From contig NZ_QKKX01000031.1 of the NCBI RefSeq assembly GCF_003434305.1, positions 31,252 through 95,251 of the forward strand: a DNA stretch of 64,000 nucleotides. The letters are read 5' to 3'. The DNA comes from Micromonospora sp. MW-13 (GTDB taxonomy: Bacteria > Actinomycetota > Actinomycetes > Mycobacteriales > Micromonosporaceae). Shown piece by piece: positions 35,531-44,221 of this stretch (position 1 is the stretch's first letter; each line of letters opens with the position of its first letter). A program made the translations under genes and the position numbers. The notes under the pieces were generated by a model. The model was not told the origin of the DNA. It was given only the letters and a program-made list of their open reading frames with translations, and searched no databases.

Positions 35531-35711
35531 GTCATCATCCTAACGACGCGGCGGCCTCGACTATTGCCGACCCTCACCCGCCATTGATCCACACGATGTC
35601 AGGGATGTTGGGGGTTGGCGGGGCTGGGACGCCGCCGTGTGCGTGACATGAAGTGGATCAAGGCCAGGGTACGGGGGCGGGGGCGCCTCGCGGGTACTAG
35701 CCTCGGGGATC

Positions 35712-36473
35712 ATGGACGTCTCCCACGCCGCGCTCCTGGTCACCGCCGGCCTCGCCGCGGGCACGGTGAACGCGGTGGCCGGGGGCGGTTCGCTGATCAC
35801 CTTTCCGGCCCTGATCGCGGTCGGCCTGCCGCCGGTGCCGGCGAACGTGAGCAACTCCGTGTCGGTCTTTCCCGGGTACGTGGCCAGCGTGGCGGGCAGC
35901 CGGACGGACCTGCCGCGCGGGCGGGCGCTGTGGCTGCTGCTGCCGACCACCGTCGCCGGCACGATCGTCGGGTGCCTGCTGCTGCTGGCCACCCCGGCGC
36001 GGGCGTTCGAGCTGGTGGTGCCGTTCCTGGTGCTCGGGGCCACCGCCGTGCTCGCCTTCCAGGATCCGCTGCGCCGGCTCGTCGGGCACCCGGCCGACCT
36101 GGCGCCGCGCCGCCGTACGGTCACCGTGCAGGCCATGGTCGCCGTCGGCGCGGTGTACGGCGGCTACTTCGGCGCGGCGCTCGGGGTGATGCTGGTGGCC
36201 GGCCTGGCCCTGGTGCTGGACGCGACGCTGGCCCGGGTGACGGCGGTCAAGAACCTGCTCTCCGCCACGGTCGGGCTGACCACGCTGGTGATCTTCGCGC
36301 TGTTCGGGCCGGTGAACTGGGCCGCCGTGGCGGTGGTCGCCCCGGCGGCGCTGGTCGGCGGGTACGTGGGCGCGCGGCTGGTCCGCCGGCTGCCGCCGGT
36401 GGTGTTGAAGACGCTGATCGTGGTCTTCGGCACCGGCATCGGCCTGTACCTGCTCTGGCGCGCGCTGCGCTGA
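35712..36473 (+). CDS. TSUP-family permease (TauE/SafE)
   Basis: 253 residues, ATG at 35712. Eight or so hydrophobic helices in two halves; the family block AGTVNAVAGGGSLITFPAL near residue 18 and a second PALVGGYVGARL-like block near 215. TauE/SafE proteins export sulfite, sulfonates or related anions. No sulfur genes are adjacent. It converges with the MFS gene. Confidence 0.9.
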   Translation: MDVSHAALLVTAGLAAGTVNAVAGGGSLITFPALIAVGLPPVPANVSNSVSVFPGYVASVAGSRTDLPRGRALWLLLPTTVAGTIVGCLLLLATPARAFELVVPFLVLGATAVLAFQDPLRRLVGHPADLAPRRRTVTVQAMVAVGAVYGGYFGAALGVMLVAGLALVLDATLARVTAVKNLLSATVGLTTLVIFALFGPVNWAAVAVVAPAALVGGYVGARLVRRLPPVVLKTLIVVFGTGIGLYLLWRALR

Positions 36474-36526
36474 GCCCGCGACCGGTGCCGCCCGGGGGCG
36501 GGCCCGGGCACGGGCTCAGCGGCGGC

Positions 36527-37759
36527 TCAGTACGCCTCGCCGACCGGTTCCTCCGGGGTGTGCTCGGCGCCGGCGGCGGCCCGGTTCCACCGGGACCAGA
36601 GCACCCGCTCGCCGTAGCCCGCGGCCATCACGTGGGCGAAGGCGAGGTAGACCAGCACGCCGACGGCGAGGACGCCGAATCCGACCCAGAACGGCAGGGC
36701 GAGGCTGTGCTCGGCGAGTTTGCCGGCGATGATCGGGGCGGGCGCGGCGGCGCCCCAGCGGACCAGGTTGAACGCGCCGGTGGTCACCCGACGGTCGCCG
36801 GAGCCGAGGCCGAGCGCCAGGTCGGTGAGGTTGGCGTTGGCCAGGCCCATGAACAGGCCGGAGATCACGAGCACCACCAGCGACATGGCGGTGCCGGTCG
36901 AGGTGGCGAACAGGACCATGCAGACCAGCAGCCCGGCGATGGCCACGCCGACGGTCTGCACGGCGCCGATGCGGTGGGCGAGCCGGTGGCCGATCACCAG
37001 GATGCCGGCGGCCAGGCCGAGGCCCCAGCCGGTGAACGCCAGCCCCAGCGGGACGACGTCCAGGCCGAGGAAAAGCGGCGTGTAGCCGAGCACCACGAAG
37101 AAGACGAAGTTGTACGCGGCGGTGACCACGCACAGCGTGACGAACGCGGGCTTGCGGTAGGTCGAGAAGATCTGCCCGACGCGTACGGGCGCCTGCCGGT
37201 TGGCCGGCTCACGGAGCTTGCGGGACGCGATGGCCAGGGCGAGCACCATGAACACGCCGCAGACGAAGAACGGCAGCCGCCAGCTCACCTGGCCGAGCAG
37301 GCCGCCGATCAGCGGGCCGACGGCGAAGCCGAGGCCGAGCGCGGCCTCGAAGAGGCCGACCACCCACTCGCGGTCGTTGGCGAGGTTGACCAGCACCACC
37401 ATGGCGGTGGCGAAGAACATCGCGTTGCCCAGCCCCCACACGCCGCGCAGCACGGAGAGCTGCACGATGTCGTTGCTGAACGAGGCGAGTATGGCGGCCA
37501 GGCCGACCACCGAGACACCGGTGATCAGCACCAGCTTGAAGCCGAACCTCCCGCTGGCCAGGGTCGCGGGGATCATCCCGACGGCCATCACCGCGATGTA
37601 CGCCGTGAACAGCAGCTCGACCTGCCAGGCGGTGACCCCGATGGCCTCGCCGATGGCGGGCAGGATCGGGTCGACCACGGCGATGCCGGCGATGGCGAGG
37701 AAGGCCACCAGTGTGGTGGCGTAGATGGCACTGCGGTTGGGCTCGGTACGCCGATCCAC
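36527..37759 (-). CDS. MFS drug/sugar exporter-like transporter
   Basis: 410 residues from the GTG at 37759 with GGGAGGCGGA upstream. Twelve hydrophobic helices; motif A region LASGRFGFKLVLITG after helix 2 and VGPLIGGLLGQVSWRLPF (motif C-like, antiporter type) in helix 5. The 53 bp to the divergent MarR gene hold two operator-like palindromes, so this efflux pump is probably repressed by MarR. Substrate unknown. Confidence 0.9.
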   Translation of the reverse strand: MDRRTEPNRSAIYATTLVAFLAIAGIAVVDPILPAIGEAIGVTAWQVELLFTAYIAVMAVGMIPATLASGRFGFKLVLITGVSVVGLAAILASFSNDIVQLSVLRGVWGLGNAMFFATAMVVLVNLANDREWVVGLFEAALGLGFAVGPLIGGLLGQVSWRLPFFVCGVFMVLALAIASRKLREPANRQAPVRVGQIFSTYRKPAFVTLCVVTAAYNFVFFVVLGYTPLFLGLDVVPLGLAFTGWGLGLAAGILVIGHRLAHRIGAVQTVGVAIAGLLVCMVLFATSTGTAMSLVVLVISGLFMGLANANLTDLALGLGSGDRRVTTGAFNLVRWGAAAPAPIIAGKLAEHSLALPFWVGFGVLAVGVLVYLAFAHVMAAGYGERVLWSRWNRAAAGAEHTPEEPVGEAY

Positions 37760-37775
37760 TCCGCCTCCCAGATAG

Positions 37776-37810
37776 CTGTATTCTACAGTTAATTCCGTTG
37801 TATCATACAG
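37776..37810. promoter_or_regulatory. Two MarR-type operator palindromes
   Basis: CTGTATTCTACAG at 37776-37788 and TTGTATCATACAG at 37798-37810, centres 22 bp apart (two helical turns), AT-rich in a GC-rich genome. They lie between the divergent MFS and MarR starts; the second ends two bases before the marR start codon. Confidence 0.75.
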
Positions 37811-37812
37811 GC

Positions 37813-38289
37813 ATGAGCGACGACCACACCACGGGAAGCGGGTCGGACGAGACCGCCCTCGGGCGGATCGAGACCGAGGTGGCGATGCTGATGCGCCTCG
37901 GCGAGGCGACCCGACGGGCCACCGGCAGCGCCGAGCACCGGGTGCTGGACCGCGCGGCGTACGTGATCCTGCGGCACCTGGCCGCGGCCGGGCCGCAGAA
38001 CGTCTCGGCGCTGGCCGCCCGGCTCAACCTGGACGGCTCCACCGTCACCCGGCAGGTCGCGGCGATGCAGCGGGACGGCCTGATCGACCGGGCCCCCGAC
38101 CCGACCGACGGCCGGGGCACGATGATCTCCCCCACCCCGGCCGGGCTGCACCGGATGGCCGCCGTGCGGACGGCCCGCACCCGGCTCTACGGCGACATCC
38201 TCGCCGACTGGACGCCCGGGGACCGGGACACCCTCGCCGACCTGCTCGCCCGGCTCAACCGGGCGCTGGAGAACCGCACCCGCCGCTGA
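37813..38289 (+). CDS. MarR-family transcriptional regulator
   Basis: 158 residues from the ATG at 37813; earlier in-frame starts would overlap the operators. Winged HTH: QNVSALAARLNLDGSTVTRQVAAMQRDGL, then the wing DRAPDPTDGRGTMISPTPAG, with long dimerisation helices at both ends. Likely an autoregulated repressor of the divergent MFS transporter. Its own start codon abuts the second operator, consistent with repression of itself. The ligand is unknown. Confidence 0.9.
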   Translation: MSDDHTTGSGSDETALGRIETEVAMLMRLGEATRRATGSAEHRVLDRAAYVILRHLAAAGPQNVSALAARLNLDGSTVTRQVAAMQRDGLIDRAPDPTDGRGTMISPTPAGLHRMAAVRTARTRLYGDILADWTPGDRDTLADLLARLNRALENRTRR

Positions 38290-38367
38290 GCCGGCCACCC
38301 CCTCCCTGCCGGCGGAGCAGGACGAAACTCCCAGACCAGGACGAACCGCGGAGCAGGACGAACCCAC

Positions 38368-38400
38368 GGAAGGACCCCCGGACCGACCAGGGGCCCTTCC
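38368..38400. terminator. Hairpin between convergent marR and mctP-like genes
   Basis: 11-base arms 38368-38378 and 38390-38400 with one mismatch. Just left of it, CGGAGCAGGACGAA occurs at 38313-38326 and 38349-38362, a short direct repeat of unclear meaning. Confidence 0.5.
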
Positions 38401-38425
38401 GCGCCCGCCCCGCACCGGCACCCGC

Positions 38426-40084
38426 TCAGGCGACGGGTTCGGGGGCGGCGTCGGCGTCCCGGGTGGGCCCGGGGGTGACGCGCGGGTCGCCCTCGTCGGC
38501 GAAGTAGTCGTCCGGCGTGGTGCCGTCGGTGCCCGCGGCCACCCGCGCGGCCCGCAGGGCCAGGGTGACCAGGGCGGCGACCGCCAGGTTCACCAGCACG
38601 GCCACGATGCCGACGTAGATCGTCTTCGTGGTGTCGAGGCCGAATTCGCCCAGCGGGAACGCCGAGCCGCCGAAGTGCGCCCGCTTCGTCGCCGGGTTGG
38701 GGATCTGGTAGAGCATCCACATGCCCAGGCCCATGCCGGCCGCCCAGCCGGCGACCAGCGCGCCCCGGTGGAACCAGCGGGTGTAGAGGCCCAGCGCCAC
38801 CGCCGGCAGCGTCTGGAGGATGATCACGCCGCCGATGAGCTGGAGGTCGATGGAGAACTGCGGGTCGAGGAAGACGATGCAGGCCACCGCGCCGACCTTC
38901 ACCACCAGCGAGGTGATCTTCGAGACGCTCGCCTCCTGCGCCGGGGTGGCGTCCCGCCGCAGGTACTCCTTGTAGATGTTGCGGGTGAACAGGTTCGCCG
39001 CCGCGATCGACATGATCGCCGCCGGCACCAGCGCCCCGATGCCGATGGCCGCGTACGCGACCCCGGCGAACCAGTCCGGGAACTGCTGGTCGAACAGCAC
39101 CGGCACCACCGTGTTGCTGTCCACGGTGCCGGCGCTCGCCCCGGGCAGCGGTTTCACCCCCGCCGCGATGGCCATGAAGCCGAGCAGCGCGATCAGCCCC
39201 AGCACCAGGCTGTACGCCGGCAGCGCCGACATGTTCCGCTTGATCACGCCCCGGTTCCGGCTGGCCAGCACGCCGGTGATGCTGTGCGGGTAGAGGAACA
39301 GCGCCAGCGCCGAGCCGAACGCCAGGGTGACGTACTGGAGCTGGTTGTTGGCGTTGAGCAGGACCCCGTCGTTCGGGTTCGGCGACGCGGCGAACTTCGC
39401 CTCGGCGGCGTCGAAGATGCCGCCCCAGCCGCCCAGCTTCTGCGGCAGCCAGAGCACCGCCACCAGGATCACGATGTAGATCAGCGAGTCCTTGACGAAC
39501 GCGATCAGCGCCGGCGCGCGCAGCCCCGACTGGTACGTGTAGGCGGCCAGGATCGCGAACGCGATGATGATCGGCAGGTGCCGGGCCACCGCGCCATCGC
39601 CGGTCACCCCCATGGTCTTGAGCACCGCCTCGATGCCGACGAGCTGCAACGCGATGTACGGCATGGTGGCGACGATGCCGGTGATCGCGATGAGCAGCGC
39701 CAGCACCGGCGAGTCGAACCGGCTGCGGACGAAGTCTGCCGGGGTGACGAAACCGTGCCGGTGCGAGACCGACCAGAGCCGGCACAGCACCAGGAACACC
39801 AGCGGGTAGACGACGATGGTGTACGGCACGGCGAAGAACCCGGCCGCGCCCGCGCCGAACATCAGCGCCGGCACCGCCACGAAGGTGTACGCCGTGTACA
39901 GGTCGCCGCCGACCAGGAACCAGGTGATCCAGCCGCCGAAGCTGCGCCCGCCCAGCCCCCACTCGTCGAGGTGGTCCATGTCCTTCGGGGCCCGCCACCG
40001 GGCCGCGACGAAGCCCATGGCGCTGACCAGCAGGAACAGCACCGTGAAGACGATGATCTCGGTCAGGTGGTCGCGCCACATCAC
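38426..40084 (-). CDS. Sodium:solute symporter, monocarboxylate type (MctP-like)
   Basis: 552 residues; GTG at 40084 or ATG at 40081, preceded by GAAGGTGG. About thirteen helices with SSS-family blocks: GLGGRSFGGWITWFLVGGDLYTAYTFV, HGFVTPADFVRSRF, and the sodium-site region PAAIMSIAAANLFTRNIYKEY. The acidic C-terminal tail is cytosolic. MctP-type symporters take up lactate, pyruvate, acetate or similar. The upstream DUF3311 gene is the usual small partner; the two share a transcript (55-bp gap). Confidence 0.9.
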   Translation of the reverse strand: MMWRDHLTEIIVFTVLFLLVSAMGFVAARWRAPKDMDHLDEWGLGGRSFGGWITWFLVGGDLYTAYTFVAVPALMFGAGAAGFFAVPYTIVVYPLVFLVLCRLWSVSHRHGFVTPADFVRSRFDSPVLALLIAITGIVATMPYIALQLVGIEAVLKTMGVTGDGAVARHLPIIIAFAILAAYTYQSGLRAPALIAFVKDSLIYIVILVAVLWLPQKLGGWGGIFDAAEAKFAASPNPNDGVLLNANNQLQYVTLAFGSALALFLYPHSITGVLASRNRGVIKRNMSALPAYSLVLGLIALLGFMAIAAGVKPLPGASAGTVDSNTVVPVLFDQQFPDWFAGVAYAAIGIGALVPAAIMSIAAANLFTRNIYKEYLRRDATPAQEASVSKITSLVVKVGAVACIVFLDPQFSIDLQLIGGVIILQTLPAVALGLYTRWFHRGALVAGWAAGMGLGMWMLYQIPNPATKRAHFGGSAFPLGEFGLDTTKTIYVGIVAVLVNLAVAALVTLALRAARVAAGTDGTTPDDYFADEGDPRVTPGPTRDADAAPEPVA

Positions 40085-40139
40085 TGCACCACCTTCGTTC
40101 GCGACTGCGGGGCTCGCCGGCCCGGCTCACTCCTCGCGC

Positions 40140-40382
40140 TCACCGGCCAGCCCGCTTCTTCGTGAGCTGGTAGACCAGCGTGGTGGTGGCCACCCCGAGC
40201 AGGATGTAGCTCAGTTGCAGCCAGTAGAAGCGCGGGAACCCGAGCAGGCGCGGCGAGTCGGCGTTGAAGAACACCGGAACCAGCGGCACCACGATCGGGA
40301 TGAACAGCAACCAGTTCCAGGGGCTGTGGTCCTTCGCCCTGGACGACGCCGAGCCGGGCGTCTCCGGTTCGGGTGCAGCCAT
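40140..40382 (-). CDS. DUF3311 small membrane subunit
   Basis: 80 residues from the ATG at 40382 with GGAGGTGTGTCGG upstream. Two membrane helices: WNWLLFIPIVVPLVPVFF and LQLSYILLGVATTTLVYQL with FYW between. DUF3311 proteins are nearly always encoded next to SSS-family transporters and are thought to be a small subunit. Start choice drops 15 unconserved residues. Confidence 0.88.
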   Translation of the reverse strand: MAAPEPETPGSASSRAKDHSPWNWLLFIPIVVPLVPVFFNADSPRLLGFPRFYWLQLSYILLGVATTTLVYQLTKKRAGR

Positions 40383-40537
40383 CCGACACACCTCCGGGAG
40401 GTCGTATCTCGCCAGTGACGGCCGCACGCTACGACCACGTGACCCCCGTCACGTCCGATCGACGGCCCCCGATGCGCCGAACGGCTCCCCGCCTGCGCCG
40501 AACGGCCGCACCCGCCCGGGAAAACCCCGCGCAAATA

Positions 40538-40583
40538 CCCGGAAAGAGTGGCCATTCGCCGAGGAATGGCCACTCTTTCCGGG
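40538..40583 (-). terminator. Perfect 20-bp hairpin after the nif3-rnh operon
   Basis: Arms 40538-40557 and 40564-40583, six-base loop. It is unusually A/T-rich for this genome (GGAAAGAGTGGCCATTC). It lies 27 bp past the stop of the RNase H/phosphatase gene and is followed on the other side by a G-rich tract (40594-40629) that could form a G-quadruplex. Confidence 0.7.
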
Positions 40584-40609
40584 AAAGTGCGCCGGGAGGG
40601 GTGGGGGGG

Positions 40610-41821
40610 TTAGGGGGTGGGGAGGTGGGCGGTGTCGTTGATCGAGCGGACCGCTATGCCGCCGTCGGGCCAGCGGTCCAGGACGGAGATGCCGGCCGCG
40701 TCGAGGTAGAGCCGGTGCAGGAACGTGTCGTCGGCCGCGAGGGCGTCGCGCAGCACCAGCTTGATCGGCGAGACGTGCGAGACCACCACCACGGTCTCCC
40801 CGGGGTACGCCGCAAGCAGCGCGTCCGTGGCCCGGGCCGCCCGGGCGGCGACCTCGGTGAACGACTCGCCGTCCGGCGGGGCGACCCGGGTGGAGGCGAG
40901 CCAGGCGTCCAACTCCCCCGGCCAGCCGGAGCGCACCTCGGCGAAGGTGCGCCCCTCCCAGGCGCCGAAGTCGCACTCGATCAGGTCGCCGACCGTGCGT
41001 ACCGGGACGTCGCCGAGCGCCCCGGCGATCGCCTCGGCGGTCGCCGTACACCGGGACAGGGGCGAGCTGACCACGGCCGCGACGGACGGGGCGAGGGCGG
41101 CCACCCGGGCGGCCGTGGCCCGCACCTGGGCCCGGCCCCGCGCGGACAGCGGCACGTCGCCCCGGCCGGAGTAGCGGCGCTGCTCGGTGAACTCGGTCTC
41201 GCCGTGCCGGACCAGGATCAGCCGGGTGGCGGTGTCGCTGGGGCGCGGCTCCCAGGACGGGGGGACGGTGGCCGGGTCGGAGCCGGCCCCCCGGGTGGCG
41301 GCGCGGGCGGCGGCCTCGCGGGCGCGGGCCCGGGCGGGCGAGTCCGGGGCGGCCACCTCGCGCAGCGGCTCGGCGGCCGGGGCCGGTGCGGCGGCCCGGG
41401 CCGGCCGGCCGGCGGCGACGTCCATCGCCGCGTTGGCGAGGGCATCGGCGTGCCGGTTGCGCTCCCGCGGGATCCACTGGAAGCGGACCGCGGTGAACCG
41501 GCCGACCAGGGCCGCCGCCTGCGCGGCGAGCGGACGCAGCCCCGGGTGCTTGATCTGCCAGCGCCCGCACATCTGCTCGACCACCAGCTTGGAGTCCATC
41601 CGGGCGTCGACCTCGGCCGCGCCCAGCTCGGCGGCGGCCTCCAGCCCGGCGATCAGCCCCCGGTACTCGGCGACGTTGTTGGTGGCGGTGCCGATCGCCT
41701 CGGACCGCTCGGCCAGCACCTCGCCGCTGTCCGGGTCCCGGACCACCGCCCCGTAGCCGGCCGGGCCGGGGTTGCCCCGGGATCCGCCGTCGGCCTCGAT
41801 GACGACCGCGCGCACCGTCAT
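40610..41821 (-). CDS. Bifunctional RNase H / histidine phosphatase (Rv2228c type)
   Basis: 403 residues from the ATG at 41821. N-terminal type I RNase H domain (to about residue 125): EADGGSRGNPGPAGYGAV, EYRGLIAGL and MDSKLVVEQ carry the acidic residues, with RHADALANAAMD at the end. An Ala-rich linker follows, then a histidine phosphatase domain from about 200: LVRHGETEF, with YSGRGDVPLS, GDLIECDFGAWEG and VVSHVSPIKL. The mycobacterial homologue degrades RNA-DNA hybrids and has CobC-like phosphatase activity. The gene starts five bases after the zinc-ribbon stop. Confidence 0.93.
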   Translation of the reverse strand: MTVRAVVIEADGGSRGNPGPAGYGAVVRDPDSGEVLAERSEAIGTATNNVAEYRGLIAGLEAAAELGAAEVDARMDSKLVVEQMCGRWQIKHPGLRPLAAQAAALVGRFTAVRFQWIPRERNRHADALANAAMDVAAGRPARAAAPAPAAEPLREVAAPDSPARARAREAAARAATRGAGSDPATVPPSWEPRPSDTATRLILVRHGETEFTEQRRYSGRGDVPLSARGRAQVRATAARVAALAPSVAAVVSSPLSRCTATAEAIAGALGDVPVRTVGDLIECDFGAWEGRTFAEVRSGWPGELDAWLASTRVAPPDGESFTEVAARAARATDALLAAYPGETVVVVSHVSPIKLVLRDALAADDTFLHRLYLDAAGISVLDRWPDGGIAVRSINDTAHLPTP

Positions 41822-41826
41822 CGCGC

Positions 41827-42564
41827 CTACAGCCCGGACTCGTTGGTGCGGACCATGATCCGACGGCACTCCTCGCAGCGGACCACCTCGTCCGGGGCGG
41901 CCTTGCGGATGCGGGCCATGTCGGCGCCGGAGAGTTCCAGCCGGCAGCCGCCGCAGCGGGCGCCGGTGAGCAGGGCAGCGCCGAGCCCGCTGTCCTCGCG
42001 GATCTTGTCGTAGAGGGCGACCAGGTCGCCCGGCAGGTCGCCGGCGAGGGGCTGGCGGGCGGTCCGCTTGAACTCCTCCTCCTTGGCGATCTCGGCGAGG
42101 GCCTCGTCGCGGCGCTGCTCGGCCGCGGCGCGCCGCTCCCGCGCCTCGGCCGCCCGCCGCTCGATGCCGTCGAGCACCCCCTGGGCGGTCTCCCGCTGCT
42201 CCATCAGCTCCAGCTCGGCGTCCTCCAGGTCGCTCTGCCGGCGGTTCAGCGAGACCAGCTCGTGCTGGAGCGCCTCCAGCTCCCGGGCCGGTCCGGTGCC
42301 GACGGCGAGCCGCGCCTCGTCCTTGTTCTTGCGGGCCCGGACCTGGTCGACGTCCTTCTCCAGCCGGGCGATGTCCCGGTCGAGGTCGTCGACGGCCACC
42401 TGGGCGCGGACCCGTTCGTCCTCCAGCGCGGAGAGTTCCCGCGCGAGGGCCTCCAGTTCGGCCCGCTCGGGTAGGGACCGGCGGCGGTGGGCGAGCTGGG
42501 CGAGGGAGGTGTCGATCGCCTGGAGGTCGAGCAGGCGGCGCTGGACCTTGGGGTCAGCCTTCAC
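41827..42564 (-). CDS. Coiled-coil zinc-ribbon protein (Rv2229c type)
   Basis: 245 residues from the GTG at 42564, overlapping the end of the nif3-like gene by 11 bp. Residues 10-170 form a long antiparallel coiled coil rich in Arg, Glu and Ala; the C-terminal zinc ribbon has CGGC (in GARCGGCRLELS) and CEEC (in VVRCEECRRIMV). This family sits between Nif3-like and RNase H genes across actinobacteria. It probably acts on nucleic acid or ribosomes; the role is unproven. Confidence 0.9.
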   Translation of the reverse strand: MKADPKVQRRLLDLQAIDTSLAQLAHRRRSLPERAELEALARELSALEDERVRAQVAVDDLDRDIARLEKDVDQVRARKNKDEARLAVGTGPARELEALQHELVSLNRRQSDLEDAELELMEQRETAQGVLDGIERRAAEARERRAAAEQRRDEALAEIAKEEEFKRTARQPLAGDLPGDLVALYDKIREDSGLGAALLTGARCGGCRLELSGADMARIRKAAPDEVVRCEECRRIMVRTNESGL

Positions 42565-43516
42565 GGTCGGGGCTCCTTGTCGTCCGCGCGGAGGCGGGGT
42601 CGGGGTCGGCGGCGGAGGCCGGGGCGGCGCCGCCGGGCGCGGGGTCGGCGGTGGGGTCGGCGGGTGCCGGGCCGGCGCCGGGCGCGGTGGCGTGCACCGT
42701 CCACGGGTCGGTGTCCAGGTCGGACACCATGGTCTCGACGCCCAGCTCGGCCCGGAGCAGGGCGGCCAGGTCGTCCAGCCAGGGTCGTTCGGTCGCCCAG
42801 TGGGCGGCGTCGAGCAGGGCCGGTCCCCCGGCGGCGAGGTGCTCGCCGGCGGGGTGGTGGCGCAGGTCGGCGGTGAGGTAGGCGTCGACGCCGGCCGCGG
42901 TGGCCGCGCCGAGGAAGGCGTCCCCCGATCCGCCGCTGACCGCAAGGGTACGCACCGTCCGCGCCGGGTCGCCGGCGGCGCGGACGCCCCAGGCGGTGGC
43001 GGGCAGCACGACGGCGGCGTGCCGGGTCAGCTCGGCGAGGGTCATCGGCCGGGGCAGCTCACCGATCCGGCCGATCCCCCGGCCCGGGCCGGCCGCCGGG
43101 GTGCCCGGGGCCGGGGGGTGCAGCGGGCGCATCCCGGTCAGCCCGAAGCGGGCCGCCAGCGCGTCGGAGACGCCGGGGTCGGCCACGTCGGCGTTGGTGT
43201 GCGCGACGAGGAGCGCCACGTCGGCCTTGATCAGTTGGTGGACGATCCGCCCCTTGTACGTCGTCGGGGCGACCGAGGAGACCCCGCGCAGCAGCAGCGG
43301 GTGGTGGGCGACGATCATGTCCGCCCCGGCGGCGAGGGCCTCGGCGACGGTCTCGGGGACGACGTCGACCACGCAGGCCACCCGGCGGACCTCGGCGGTC
43401 GGCTCGCCGAGCACCAGCCCGACCCGGTCCCAGTCCTCAGCCCAGGCCGGCGGGAAGTGCCGGTGCAGCGTCGCCACCACGTCGGCCACCGTCGGCGGTG
43501 TCGGGGTTGTGCTCAC
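42554..43516 (-). CDS. Nif3-like dinuclear metal protein (Rv2230c type)
   Basis: 320 residues from the GTG at 43516; an upstream ATG adds a non-conserved leader. Metal-binding blocks: AEDWDRVGLVLGE, DMIVAHHPLLLRGV (two His), VAHTNADVADPGVSD and the C-terminal LLDAAHWATERPW. The usual insert domain is short. The C-terminus is a Pro/Ala-rich tail overlapping the next gene. This GTP cyclohydrolase 1 type 2/NIF3 family forms hexameric toroids; the substrate is not settled. First gene of the three-gene operon. Confidence 0.93.
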   Translation of the reverse strand: MSTTPTPPTVADVVATLHRHFPPAWAEDWDRVGLVLGEPTAEVRRVACVVDVVPETVAEALAAGADMIVAHHPLLLRGVSSVAPTTYKGRIVHQLIKADVALLVAHTNADVADPGVSDALAARFGLTGMRPLHPPAPGTPAAGPGRGIGRIGELPRPMTLAELTRHAAVVLPATAWGVRAAGDPARTVRTLAVSGGSGDAFLGAATAAGVDAYLTADLRHHPAGEHLAAGGPALLDAAHWATERPWLDDLAALLRAELGVETMVSDLDTDPWTVHATAPGAGPAPADPTADPAPGGAAPASAADPDPASARTTRSPDREG

Positions 43517-43566
43517 GGCGGGCCACTCTACCGGCGCGCGCCGTAGGTCAGGGCCGCGGCTGTGGA

Positions 43567-43610
43567 CAGGGGCCCCCGGTGCAACGGAATCCGTCGGCAA
43601 GGGGCCCCTG
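43567..43610 (-). terminator. Hairpin between flavoprotein and nif3-like genes
   Basis: CAGGGGCCCC at 43567-43576 and its partner GGGGCCCCTG at 43601-43610. It lies after the flavoprotein stop and 51 bp before the nif3 start on the same strand, so it separates the two operons. Confidence 0.6.
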
Positions 43611-43618
43611 CTTCTCGA

Positions 43619-44221
43619 TCAGGCGGCTGGGGTGACCGGGCGGCACCGGTCGCGCAGCGCCGCCAGGCCGGCGCCCCACGGGAACGCGTGCAGGTGACGC
43701 TCGCCGGCGCCGGGTGGGTGCAGGGGCACGACGTGGTCGCCGAAGACCACGTCCACCCCCCACTCGGCGAGCCGGGCCAGGCTGGTCCGGAAGGCCGGGT
43801 GCCCGGCCATCGCGGCGTTGGTGAACGGCACCGCCACGATCGGCACCCCCTTGCCCTGGGCCTCGACCAGCAGGCCGAGGGCGAGGGTGTCGGTGATCCC
43901 GGCCGCCCACTTGTTGACCGTGTTGACCGTGGCCGGGCAGACGATCATCGCGTCGGCCGGCGGCAGCACGTCCGGGTCGCCCGGGTCCTTGTACCGGCTG
44001 CGGACCGGGTGGCCGGTCTGCCGGGCCAGTGCCGGCCGGTCGACGAACTTCGCGCCGTCCGGCGTGGCGACCACGCAGACCTCCCACCCGTCCTGCTGGG
44101 CCAGCTCGACCAGGCGGCCGACGTGACCGGCGAGGGGTGACCCGCAGGCGATGACGTAGAGCACCCCACGGCGCTCGCTGCTGCGGTGCGGGCCGTTCAT
44201 GCCGACCCCCGACGCGCTCAT
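43619..44221 (-). CDS. Flavoprotein (HFCD/phosphopantothenoylcysteine decarboxylase fold)
   Basis: 200 residues; the ATG at 44221 overlaps the regulator stop (ATGA), implying coupled translation. Flavoprotein motifs: VLYVIACGSPLAGHVGRLVE, DAMIVCPATVNTVNKWAAGITDTLALGL and VPFTNAAMAGHPAFRTS. Only the decarboxylase-like domain is present, not the synthetase half of Dfp, so it is not CoaBC. Such stand-alone flavoproteins form a conserved pair with XRE regulators in actinomycetes; the reaction is unknown. Confidence 0.88.
   Translation of the reverse strand: MSASGVGMNGPHRSSERRGVLYVIACGSPLAGHVGRLVELAQQDGWEVCVVATPDGAKFVDRPALARQTGHPVRSRYKDPGDPDVLPPADAMIVCPATVNTVNKWAAGITDTLALGLLVEAQGKGVPIVAVPFTNAAMAGHPAFRTSLARLAEWGVDVVFGDHVVPLHPPGAGERHLHAFPWGAGLAALRDRCRPVTPAA

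Noticed and set aside
43560..43620. Riboswitch upstream of the nif3-like operon
   Set aside because: The only structure is a simple GC hairpin that fits a terminator of the preceding operon.
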